From a virus, in IMG/VR virus record IMGVR_UViG_3300009425_000078, positions 1 through 26,681 of that record: 26,681 nt of DNA; one strand, given 5' to 3'. The first letter of the stretch is position 1, and each line of letters starts with the position of its first letter. The translations under genes were made by a program, and so were the position numbers. Shown one piece after another: positions 1-7,456 of the stretch. A model generated the notes under the pieces. It did not search any database and was not told where the DNA came from. It worked only from the letters and a program-made list of their open reading frames with translations.

Positions 1-3000
1 ACAATCACATTCACCTTCTGGAATACCAGGTCCTGTTACGCCATTGGGTGCTATTCCAGTACACACACCACATACGTCTGCATAGACACAAGAATCGTCA
101 TCTGCAAGTGCATTTGAGTCATAGTTACATGCAGCAGCCTCCATACATCCAGAACAGGAATTGTTATAGCCTGCACAGACACCATCAGGATTTAGCGCGG
201 ACTCACATAAGTCAAATGAATAGTCACCTGCTACTACCCCCGCATTATCCATAACACCCTCCACCATTGGGCAACCGCAAAGTGTATACGTTTGAGTATC
301 TAGTATATACTCTGTACCCTCAAAATATGATCCATTAGGACAGGTTTCACAAAGATCAATTGGGAATTCATCGTCACATCCGCAATAACCTGCAGCATTC
401 TCAAAGAAGGTACCACCGCAAACTTCACACTCATCTACAATATTACCCGCACAATCACAAGCATCTACTGCAAGCCCATTATTTTCGTTTCCAAGTATAT
501 TTATAGATATGTTATCTATCTGAACTTCAAATAAGACTTGACCACTAAAATGAATTTTTGGGTCTTGGATACCAACTGCCGTAAAGTGATGTACAAATGA
601 TCCAGTTCCTGTTAATGATGTTACACTTGGCACCTCTGCTTGACCTGTACCGTAGTTTCCTCTTGATATTCGAGAAACAGTAGGAGTACCACTAAGCCAT
701 TTCCAGTCAAATGTTAAGACGTAGCTAACACCCTCTACAAGACTTGGGTTAACAGGTAAGCTTAATGCTGGATAATTAGCTGCCTGTGCGCTCGTTGACA
801 GTACTGTACACTCTATTATAAAATCTTTTTCTCCCATAATAGGACTAACATCATTTATATGAGTACCAGCAGTAGCACCTCCACCTGTAGTAAGCGATAT
901 ATTTGATCCGTTAGAATTTGTCGTCTGATCATTAAAGTTTTCATAGTATATTTCTTGTCCGCCACCACCACAAACTAAACAATCGTCTAAAACGTGTCCG
1001 TCACAATCACAATCACCTTCTGGGATACCTGATCCTCCACAAGTTCCACACTCACCACAGACAGTAGCTACGCCTGTATCTCCTAAACAACCGCACTCTT
1101 GGTCATAGGTCGTAGAAGTTCCATCGCAGACTACATGTGATATGTCACCACCGCAATTTCCGCAGTCGTCAATTTGAGTACCATCACAAGTACCATCTGT
1201 ACCTAAACATTCACCAGCAGGAATACCTGAGCCTCCACAAACTCCACAATCGTCAATGGTTGCAGTTTCTAGGCAGTCACAAAAACCAGTAGGGAATTCA
1301 TCACATCCACAATCGAGTGTAGCTCCCGGCCCATCACATATATTACACGCGTCCCATACTTCAGTTAAATCATCACAGTTGCAATAAGTTCCTGCTACTC
1401 CGCTTGTGACGGTTGTAACAGGACCATCACAAACATTACATACATCATACACCCCACCAGTACCATCATCAATACCAGTTGCTGGGTCTATACCATCACA
1501 ATCACAATCACCATTGGTTGTTAATACAGGATAAGTTCCAGCAGTAAAAAAATTATCTCCTCCACAAACACCACACTGATCATTGTAAATACACGAACCA
1601 GCACCGTCAGTATCAATTGTGTGTAAAGGATCATAATTACAAGCCAGGTCGTCTGTACATCCAATACAGTCATTAGTGCCGTTTGGCTGACCACAATCGT
1701 CTTCACAAGAAATATCATCGTTACAAGCGCCACAAACTCCGTCACATGAAGTGCCGTCTCCGTTTGATACTCCACAACAGTCAGCACAAGAAGAGCCGTC
1801 TCCGTTTGGAACGCCACAAGCGTCTTCACAAGAAGTGTTATCGTTACACGCACCACAAGCTCCGTCACATGTTGAACCGTCTCCGTTTGGAACGTTACAA
1901 CAGTCAGCGCACGTAGTGTACTCACACGTTGCGTCAGATAGAGTAGCATTAGGATCAAAGTTACATGCAGTAGTATCCATACATCCAGTACAAGTAGCAT
2001 TACCTCCATTACATTCAGAGGGGTCACAGGAATCAAATACTTGGCCAGAACCACACTCGCCATTACAACCCATTATCAGTACGTCACAACCATTAAGACA
2101 CTCATTTGCTGCTAGCACTTGGTTACATTCACCACAATCATCCGTATAATATGTAGTAATAACTCCTGTTACAGAATCTGGCTCAGAACAACCACAAGAA
2201 TCACCAGGCGTCGTGTTATCATCTTCAGAAAAATATCCCTCGTTTCGTGGTAAACAAGCCCCACACTCGTCAATAATGTTTCCATCACAATCACAGACGG
2301 ACATCGTTGTTTGTTCTGACGGAGCTATAACCACAATTGGATTACCGCACCCACATGCATAAAGTGTTATTCCGTCAAGGCCTTCAGTACAGTCACAGTA
2401 GTTTCCTAACTCAGTACCAAAAAAGACGGGTCCACCACAAACCCCACAATCGTCCAGATCAGTTGAATTACAACCACATCCTTCCTCTCCACCAATAGTA
2501 AAACCACCTGAAGGATCTATTCCATTAGTATATATTGCATCTCCGTCACAAGTACCGCAAACATCCCATTCAAGTGGTCCTCCACATTGGCCGTCACAGT
2601 CATCTACTAAACAATCACCTTCATCCTCTATTGTGTACGCATTACCAGGCTCATAGTTACAAGCAGTGCTTTGCATACAACCGACACAATCATTATTACC
2701 ACCACATACTCCACATCGATCATCTACATTTCCAAAACAATCACAGAATAGAGCTTTTTCTGTACCATCTGCTAGTAATTTTTTTGGTATACCTTGCCCA
2801 AAACAATCACCACACTCATCGACTCCAAGACCGTCACAAACACCACACTCATCAACTATATTACCATCACAATCACATGATGCTGGGAAAGTTGCAGGTA
2901 TATTTATATATGTACAACAACTGTCATTTGCACATCCCACTCTAGTATTCGGGTCATAGTTACATGCAGTAGTATCATGACATCCAATGCACTCATAAGT

Positions 3001-4005
3001 ACAATCCCCATTATCATATTGGGCTAAAGTATTAAAGTTACATGCATCAGGGTTAGTACAACCGCCAATACTTCCACAATCATTAGCTATATTTGCAAAA
3101 CACTCCTCCTGTGTTAAATAAGCGCTTATTCCTCCTGCCGTCGCAGGTACACACCCGGATAAACCTCCTTTCCCCACAACACACTGCCAGTAATACTCAC
3201 ATAACCCATTATCACATGTTGCATCTAGGTTATAATTTATAGCTTCTGGGTTAGTACAACCGTCCAAACAGTACGTACAGCATGAATCCCATCCATCAGC
3301 TCCTACCCAATCATCTGCAGTTACATCTGCCCCTAAACAATCATATTGTTGCCCTGTTGCATAATTTAAAGCATCCGAGTCAGTACAACCTGTCTCTATA
3401 CACGACCCGTCACTTATTTCTGAATCAGGGTCGTAGTTAAACATTAGATAACCTCCCGCACATGGATATGGACAATCCTCACCGTTGTTGTCGTTTCCAT
3501 TTACATCAGGAAAGTCTCCTGGTGTAGCATTTATACAACCATATGTGGTATCATCTTTAACGTTAACAACGACCATAATAGCCTTAGTACAAGTATTAGT
3601 AGTGACGCCGTTAAGTGCAAAAGTCTGTGTTACTTCACAGGTGTATATACCAGGACCGATGAGCTCTAAGTCCTGTAATTGATACCCTGTTGTCCACTGA
3701 TAAGTATGAGTAAAAGTTACTCCCTCTGGCAAAGGTGATACACCATATGCTGTTATATTTATTTCACCATCATTACTAGTACTGGTCGTGGGCTGTGTTA
3801 CCTCAGACGTTACATTAAACTGGTTACAATACGTACAAAGTTCATTTTGATTATCAGCTTCAGGATTATAGTTGTCTGCACCTTCAACCGTGCAACCACC
3901 TATCATATTTCCTGACGGAATGACTACAGCATCATCCTCACAATTTGTTAATGGCTTACCGCAAGGCTCCTCCGGACACTCCTCGTTTTTATTATCTATT
4001 TGCAT
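1..4005 (-). CDS. Giant cysteine-rich mosaic protein, probable receptor-binding fibre or adhesin (C-terminal end beyond window)
   Basis: The minus-strand frame is open from ATG at 4005-4003 to the left edge: 1335 codons, no stop, about 150 cysteines by hand count. Residues about 70-150 hold an SprB-like domain (NDGEINITAYG, YQWTTG, GPGIYTCEVTQ), a family named after the gliding adhesin of Flavobacterium johnsoniae. The rest is mainly two cysteine repeats. One is GC-D--ACNYDP, for example GCMDTTACNFDP and GCTDDLACNYDP, in about ten copies. The other is CDCDGN--DECGVCGG, often with SGIPEGDCDC. Residues about 1015-1170 (490-960) form a cysteine-poor, beta-rich insert resembling a jelly-roll carbohydrate-binding module. 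The start overlaps the upstream gene by 10 nt; no Shine-Dalgarno is seen. Such repeats are known from secreted Bacteroidota proteins. A role in host adsorption is inferred from composition and from its position at the end of the structural genes. Confidence is high for the gene, moderate for the role. Confidence 0.85.
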   Translation of the reverse strand, partial: MQIDNKNEECPEEPCGKPLTNCEDDAVVIPSGNMIGGCTVEGADNYNPEADNQNELCTYCNQFNVTSEVTQPTTSTSNDGEINITAYGVSPLPEGVTFTHTYQWTTGYQLQDLELIGPGIYTCEVTQTFALNGVTTNTCTKAIMVVVNVKDDTTYGCINATPGDFPDVNGNDNNGEDCPYPCAGGYLMFNYDPDSEISDGSCIETGCTDSDALNYATGQQYDCLGADVTADDWVGADGWDSCCTYCLDGCTNPEAINYNLDATCDNGLCEYYWQCVVGKGGLSGCVPATAGGISAYLTQEECFANIANDCGSIGGCTNPDACNFNTLAQYDNGDCTYECIGCHDTTACNYDPNTRVGCANDSCCTYINIPATFPASCDCDGNIVDECGVCDGLGVDECGDCFGQGIPKKLLADGTEKALFCDCFGNVDDRCGVCGGNNDCVGCMQSTACNYEPGNAYTIEDEGDCLVDDCDGQCGGPLEWDVCGTCDGDAIYTNGIDPSGGFTIGGEEGCGCNSTDLDDCGVCGGPVFFGTELGNYCDCTEGLDGITLYACGCGNPIVVIAPSEQTTMSVCDCDGNIIDECGACLPRNEGYFSEDDNTTPGDSCGCSEPDSVTGVITTYYTDDCGECNQVLAANECLNGCDVLIMGCNGECGSGQVFDSCDPSECNGGNATCTGCMDTTACNFDPNATLSDATCEYTTCADCCNVPNGDGSTCDGACGACNDNTSCEDACGVPNGDGSSCADCCGVSNGDGTSCDGVCGACNDDISCEDDCGQPNGTNDCIGCTDDLACNYDPLHTIDTDGAGSCIYNDQCGVCGGDNFFTAGTYPVLTTNGDCDCDGIDPATGIDDGTGGVYDVCNVCDGPVTTVTSGVAGTYCNCDDLTEVWDACNICDGPGATLDCGCDEFPTGFCDCLETATIDDCGVCGGSGIPAGECLGTDGTCDGTQIDDCGNCGGDISHVVCDGTSTTYDQECGCLGDTGVATVCGECGTCGGSGIPEGDCDCDGHVLDDCLVCGGGGQEIYYENFNDQTTNSNGSNISLTTGGGATAGTHINDVSPIMGEKDFIIECTVLSTSAQAANYPALSLPVNPSLVEGVSYVLTFDWKWLSGTPTVSRISRGNYGTGQAEVPSVTSLTGTGSFVHHFTAVGIQDPKIHFSGQVLFEVQIDNISINILGNENNGLAVDACDCAGNIVDECEVCGGTFFENAAGYCGCDDEFPIDLCETCPNGSYFEGTEYILDTQTYTLCGCPMVEGVMDNAGVVAGDYSFDLCESALNPDGVCAGYNNSCSGCMEAAACNYDSNALADDDSCVYADVCGVCTGIAPNGVTGPGIPEGECDC
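1691..1913 (-). repeat. Near-perfect 123-nt tandem duplication inside the giant cysteine-rich gene
   Basis: On the plus strand, units begin at 1691 (ccacaatcgtcttcacaaga) and 1814 (ccacaagcgtcttcacaaga), a period of 123 nt or 41 codons. The encoded units share the order NGDGS-CDG-CGACND--SCED-CG--NG. A shorter subrepeat, NGDG(S/T)(S/T)C, occurs three times. The duplication keeps frame and the cysteine spacing. This fits expansion by unequal recombination or slippage, and the unit differences (for example TCDGACGACNDNTSC against SCDGVCGACNDDISC) show it is not an assembly artefact of identical copies. Confidence 0.85.
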
Positions 4006-4568
4006 GCTAGAACTATAGTTATACGTTGTTGATCACAGCCTCCGGTTGTGGTAAGACATTCACACAATTGTAAATTGTGATTTGTATCGATTGATGCTGC
4101 TGCTATGCAGAAGCGTAATTTACCCATATCATTGGTGAGTCCCTGAGAAACACCATTTAATATAATATCATAATTTGGAACAGGTAGTCCTGTATCTGTA
4201 ACAGCTTGAATTAAAATACATTCATCATCGTTACATTTAAGTCCAACATTGTTATCTACTGTAGCTTGTTCACCACATTTTCCATCTTGACCACACATCT
4301 TGTTAACCCAAGAAGGAGCGTTTATATCCTCATCTACTGTAGTATTATCAGCAGGTGCATATAACACAGTGGTAATAGACTTGATTGTATATGTCAATAC
4401 CTTATTATCCTGCCAATCACATAGACTCTTTTTAGCAATGTTGTCAGCTAAATCAGAACCGCAGCAATTACCCATACCATACTTCTCTGCCCGAAATGCT
4501 TTATACACATCATCAGCGAAGTTTAGTTCGATCTCTAATTTTCTTAATGTGTAATCTTGTTGCTCCAT
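3996..4568 (-). CDS. Cysteine-rich phage protein with a C-terminal beta-sandwich-like region
   Basis: A 190-residue protein of unknown function. The N-terminal part (EIELNFADDVYKAFRAEKYG) looks helical and is followed by cysteine groups such as GNCCGSD, KMCGQDGKCGEQ and KCNDDECIL. Residues about 120-190 include GLPVPNYDIILNGVSQGLTN followed by GKLRFCI, a pattern like small transthyretin or carboxypeptidase-regulatory-type beta sandwiches; this is a resemblance only. No signal peptide or membrane segment is evident. It starts 3 nt after the stop of the 38-residue gene and its last 10 nt overlap the start of the giant cysteine-rich gene, so the three are probably co-translated. Its position suggests a fibre-attachment or fibre-assembly role, which is inference. 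Confidence 0.8.
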   Translation of the reverse strand: MEQQDYTLRKLEIELNFADDVYKAFRAEKYGMGNCCGSDLADNIAKKSLCDWQDNKVLTYTIKSITTVLYAPADNTTVDEDINAPSWVNKMCGQDGKCGEQATVDNNVGLKCNDDECILIQAVTDTGLPVPNYDIILNGVSQGLTNDMGKLRFCIAAASIDTNHNLQLCECLTTTGGCDQQRITIVLACK

Positions 4569-4571
4569 TTT

Positions 4572-4688
4572 TTACTTCTTGTCGGCAGCTGCCTTACATG
4601 TTTTATGAACGAAATTCCCATTCTTGTCTTTGGTTTTTTGACAACCACAACTGAAAGCTTTTCCACAGTGTGTGCATATTGCAGCCAT
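4572..4688 (-). CDS. 38-residue zinc-ribbon-like microprotein
   Basis: A small ORF that falls below common length cut-offs. ATG is at 4688-4686 and the stop at 4574-4572. It begins MAAICTHCGKAFSCGCQKTK and continues with an HKTC motif near the C-terminus. The two CxxC/CxC-type pairs (CTHC and CGC) plus the HKTC residues could bind one zinc. It sits 11 nt after the stop of the 180-residue gene and 3 nt before the next start, with no other reading of this gap. The tight fit and the nonrandom Cys/His layout make it likely real. Its function is unknown; a structural or assembly cofactor for the neighbouring cysteine-rich virion genes is inference. Confidence 0.75.
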   Translation of the reverse strand: MAAICTHCGKAFSCGCQKTKDKNGNFVHKTCKAAADKK

Positions 4689-4699
4689 AATTTTTTTAA

Positions 4700-5242
4700 T
4701 TAACAGGTTTTACAAGTGATTTTTTCTAATTTCCTTTTGGCAAAATCATAGAGCTCCATCCCCTGTGTAGGGTTAGATGCATATTCTACTTTAGCTTTTG
4801 CTGCGTCTATATATGTTCTTATAATTGACATTTGATCCATAAGCTCCTTTTTATCAGAAGAAGGTTCACACGGACTAACATCTATAGTTCCCATTTTTTC
4901 AAAGTACATATGCATAAGATGCGTAGTTCTCAGAATATTATATTCAACAAAAACTTTCTCATTAGGTGATACGCTATATCTAACTACATATACACCATCT
5001 GGTAGATGTGCTCTGTCTTCATTACAAGCCGTAGTTTGTAAGTTAAGAGAACATGCCGTTATTTGAAGATCAAAACCCGGACCCGTCTCTACTAATGCAG
5101 AGCTAAATCCAGGAGCGGTTATAAGAAGTTCAGCACAGTCAACCTCCAGATTAGGAGCGTATTGACTAGTGTCTTTTAAATGAAGAGTTTCACAATTTGA
5201 CACTAATGAAGAATCAAGACTTAGTATATGTTTTGCTGCCAT
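4700..5242 (-). CDS. Conserved phage structural-region protein, 180 residues, cysteine-containing
   Basis: Unknown function. The N-terminal half (residues 1-100) reads as beta strands with regularly spaced cysteines (SNCETLHL, EVDCAELLIT, QITACSLNLQTTACNED), followed by DGVYVVRYSVSPNEKVFVEY, a typical beta-sandwich strand pair. The C-terminal half is helical (KKELMDQMSIIRTYIDAAKA, then GMELYDFAKRKLEKITC) and ends in CKTC. The two-domain layout suits a small virion neck or tail-attachment protein, but I cannot name a family. It is the first gene after the terminator at 5314-5345 and opens the cysteine-rich group, so it probably has its own promoter in the 5243-5313 interval, where the minus strand holds only an imperfect TATATTTTG match to the -7 consensus. 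Confidence 0.8.
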   Translation of the reverse strand: MAAKHILSLDSSLVSNCETLHLKDTSQYAPNLEVDCAELLITAPGFSSALVETGPGFDLQITACSLNLQTTACNEDRAHLPDGVYVVRYSVSPNEKVFVEYNILRTTHLMHMYFEKMGTIDVSPCEPSSDKKELMDQMSIIRTYIDAAKAKVEYASNPTQGMELYDFAKRKLEKITCKTC

Positions 5243-5313
5243 TACAATAGAAGTTATTTAAGGCACACCGGTACCTAATAATAATATACAAAATATATTA
5301 GAAATATAAAATA

Positions 5314-5345
5314 AAAAGAGGTGAGAACTTAATCCCACCTCTTTT
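5314..5345 (-). terminator. Strong intrinsic terminator after the 410-residue structural gene
   Basis: A perfect 10-bp stem: aaaagaggtg (5314-5323) pairs with cacctctttt (5336-5345) around a 12-nt loop. Read on the minus strand, the hairpin is followed by TATTTTATATT. It lies 25 nt past the stop at 5370 and separates the structural block from the cysteine-rich group. Confidence 0.85.
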
Positions 5346-5369
5346 CGAGATTTATATATTATTACTCTA

Positions 5370-6602
5370 CTAGGCCACTAATGGAGTAGTTATTGTAAGA
5401 CCAGTTAAAGTTGCAATCTGATCCCATAACGTGTCCATTTTAGCAATTTCACCTGTTTCGGTAGTATCCGTCGCATCTGTATAACGCTTAACTGCTACAG
5501 CAACAATGTACTGATCGTTATCAAAAACACCTGTAGGGTTGTTAAAACGAGGTACGCTGTGTTGTAGGTAGTATATTGAATACGGATCCGCTACTGTAAT
5601 AGCAGCCACAAGCTTCGCACCTCCTTCAATTTCTCTGAAGCGGTTAGAATCTTTATTACCTTGGCTAAATCCTCCATCTTGTCTGTAACGACCGTCTTGG
5701 ATAAGATCTCTTAGTACGCATTCTCCAGTAACAGTTGGTGCTGTTCTTACAGCAGATACACCTGTTGCAGTAAGAAGTGGCGCTTCAATTACAGCAGTAG
5801 CAGCATCTGTAATATCTGTATATACATCAACTCCTGCTTCTATAACACTTGATCCACAAGCATCACCATCGTCATCAATAGCACTTACAGTTAACGTCAA
5901 AGGCTCTGTATTATAAGCGTCTCTTGTGTCAAATGAATTTGCATTGAACGTTGTTGCTAAGTAATTAACAGTAATAGACAAGTGTGCCTCTTGTGCAGGT
6001 AACAAGTTAGTAGCATCAGTTCCATCAGCAGCAGCCGCTTCTGTTACAGTAGCACTAACGAACTTACTCATAATAGGATCACCATTAATAGCATCTTTCC
6101 AAGCAGTAAGTACCTCAAGTCCTGTAAGTAAACCAGTACCAGAAGCTCCACATCCTGTAGCATCAGCAATAAAGTATTCATTACGGTTTAAAGATCGCAA
6201 GACCTCAGAACCCTTTAAGTCAATACGGATTTGAGGGTGATCAGTAGCAGCAAAACCAGAAACAGCAGGAAGACCAAGTTTAACTACTGGATCAGCAGAA
6301 GCTAATGTTCCATCAACTTTCCACATAGCGTTTACGTAGTTTTTCTTGATAATCTTAGACTTGATAGATTCAGAATACCCACCGTGAAGAGGGTTACCTC
6401 CTAGTGTATCAACTTCATTAAGGTTTCCTTGTACGATAAGGAACTCATCTGGACAAGTACCTGAAGAAACAACAGATACATAACTTGATGCATCAACTAA
6501 AGCAACTTCTCCTGCTTCAAGCTCTGCTGTTGTTGTAGCAGCTGCTTGCTCTACAGTTTTCGCCAAGAACATTTTCTTATAGGCGTGATTAAAATAACTC
6601 AT
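5370..6602 (-). CDS. Probable abundant virion structural protein (tail or neck), 410 residues
   Basis: The protein begins MSYFNHAYKKMFLAKTVEQA, is rich in Ala, Thr and Asp, and has the alternating short-strand character of phage tail-tube or capsid-decoration proteins (for example LTLTVSAIDDDGDACGSSVI). The C-terminal third contains QDGRYRQDGGFSQGNKDSNR and AVAVKRYTDATDTTETGEI. I do not recognise a named domain. It is a single-gene unit: a 145-nt leader upstream and a strong terminator downstream. The leader carries the best Shine-Dalgarno in the window (AGGAGG at 6620-6615, 12 nt before the ATG) and a TATAAT-like box, unlike the neighbours. Independent, strong expression fits an abundant structural protein. 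An overlapping upstream ATG at 6612-6610 is out of frame. Function is inferred from context. Confidence 0.8.
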   Translation of the reverse strand: MSYFNHAYKKMFLAKTVEQAAATTTAELEAGEVALVDASSYVSVVSSGTCPDEFLIVQGNLNEVDTLGGNPLHGGYSESIKSKIIKKNYVNAMWKVDGTLASADPVVKLGLPAVSGFAATDHPQIRIDLKGSEVLRSLNRNEYFIADATGCGASGTGLLTGLEVLTAWKDAINGDPIMSKFVSATVTEAAAADGTDATNLLPAQEAHLSITVNYLATTFNANSFDTRDAYNTEPLTLTVSAIDDDGDACGSSVIEAGVDVYTDITDAATAVIEAPLLTATGVSAVRTAPTVTGECVLRDLIQDGRYRQDGGFSQGNKDSNRFREIEGGAKLVAAITVADPYSIYYLQHSVPRFNNPTGVFDNDQYIVAVAVKRYTDATDTTETGEIAKMDTLWDQIATLTGLTITTPLVA

Positions 6603-6747
6603 TTTTTTTCATTGCCTCCTACTTTACTTAGAGGACTTTTTAATTTACAAAAAGAATGGGTTTATTATACCAGAATGAAAGTACCCAAACCTGAACTCTC
6701 ATCCTTACCTTATTAATATAAGAATTAATTATGTAATAACCAATTCA
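6603..6747 (-). promoter_or_regulatory. 145-nt leader with AGGAGG and possible -10 box
   Basis: The minus strand contains AGGAGG at 6620-6615 upstream of the ATG at 6602-6600, and further upstream GGTATAATAA (around 6670), a good -10-like box. No exact TAnnTTTG is present. A short out-of-frame ATG lies between the AGGAGG and the annotated start. The promoter is suggested by the box and by the transcriptional isolation of the gene. Confidence 0.4.
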
Positions 6748-7449
6748 TTAATTATTTTTTTCTGCTGACTGTGAGCCCCTAGCATACTGATTAACAGAGT
6801 CTATGTCACCTGCTATAATAGCTACGGCCTCATCTATAATCAATTCAACAACATCGTCCTTAAACTCACATTCAACACCAACGTCTGACTCTATTGTTGT
6901 ATAGGGATCAAGACAAGATACTATCTCCATTCTTACAGGTTGTCTGTAATATGTTAGTGTAGGTTCTACAACTGTAAAATCTTTTCTATATACTTTGACT
7001 GTATTAGCAGCCATAGTGCAGAATGTTTCGCTCCATTCAAAATCAGGTCTTTTAAGAGGGTCTCTCATAATAATATCTACGTTAGCTTCTTCTGCTAGAT
7101 AGACCGTCATTGCTCGTGCTTCTGTACAACAATCTGATGTAGCATTAACACTAACTCTTTTAAACTCCATATAATTATCAGGGAAATTTGTTCCTTCAAA
7201 ATAATCATCAGAAACATCCCCTGTTAGTACAACAGATTCAAGCAAGGGTTGGAGGTCATCTACACGTCGTTTAGATGCCTCATCCCCCTCTTTATACATA
7301 TTGTTACCATGAAGCTGTCTTCTACACCACTCTACCTGCGCTTTATTAAAAGCCTCAACTATCTGCCAACATTCAATGTTGTCATAATCGTTGCTGGCTA
7401 ATTTATTTAACCTTTGCTTAAATTTAATCTGCAGTGTGGTGTTGTTCAT
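6748..7449 (-). CDS. Putative head-tail connector or neck protein, 233 residues
   Basis: The helical N-terminus (LQIKFKQRLNKLASNDYDNI, then WQIVEAFNKAQVEWCRRQL) is followed by a beta-rich middle with KRPDFEWSETF, TVKVYRKDF and TLTYYRQPVRM, and a helical acidic end (DDVVELIIDEAVAIIAGDID). Helical ends flanking a beta domain, with the motif order 'residues predicted from primary data, then Y-R-P', are common in head-completion and adaptor proteins of phages. I base the call on this layout and on its place after the capsid gene. Cysteines are fairly frequent (DCCTEA, VGVECEF). It starts 8 nt before the stop-proximal region of the previous gene ends, with a 7-nt gap, so the two are co-transcribed. 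Confidence 0.6.
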   Translation of the reverse strand: MNNTTLQIKFKQRLNKLASNDYDNIECWQIVEAFNKAQVEWCRRQLHGNNMYKEGDEASKRRVDDLQPLLESVVLTGDVSDDYFEGTNFPDNYMEFKRVSVNATSDCCTEARAMTVYLAEEANVDIIMRDPLKRPDFEWSETFCTMAANTVKVYRKDFTVVEPTLTYYRQPVRMEIVSCLDPYTTIESDVGVECEFKDDVVELIIDEAVAIIAGDIDSVNQYARGSQSAEKNN

Positions 7450-7456
7450 GACTTAT

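Noticed and set aside
1521-2063. 180-codon minus-strand ORF in the left region
   Set aside because: It is another frame of the giant cysteine-rich gene. Its product is a low-complexity Val/Leu/Thr run, while the alternative frame gives coherent cysteine repeats across 4 kb.
1683-2149. Plus-strand ORFs of 77 and 132 codons
   Set aside because: They lie opposite the tandem repeats of the giant gene and reflect the repeated antisense codons. No plus-strand gene is supported anywhere in the window.
2535-2959. Plus-strand His-rich ORFs
   Set aside because: The His- and Tyr-rich composition is the antisense reading of Cys/Asp/Gly codons in the giant gene.
6640-6702. 20-codon minus-strand ORF in the leader of the 410-residue gene
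   Set aside because: It starts after AAGGTAAGG and is complete, but it is very short, is Trp/Val-rich without a recognisable attenuator pattern, and is likely to occur by chance. A leader peptide cannot be excluded.
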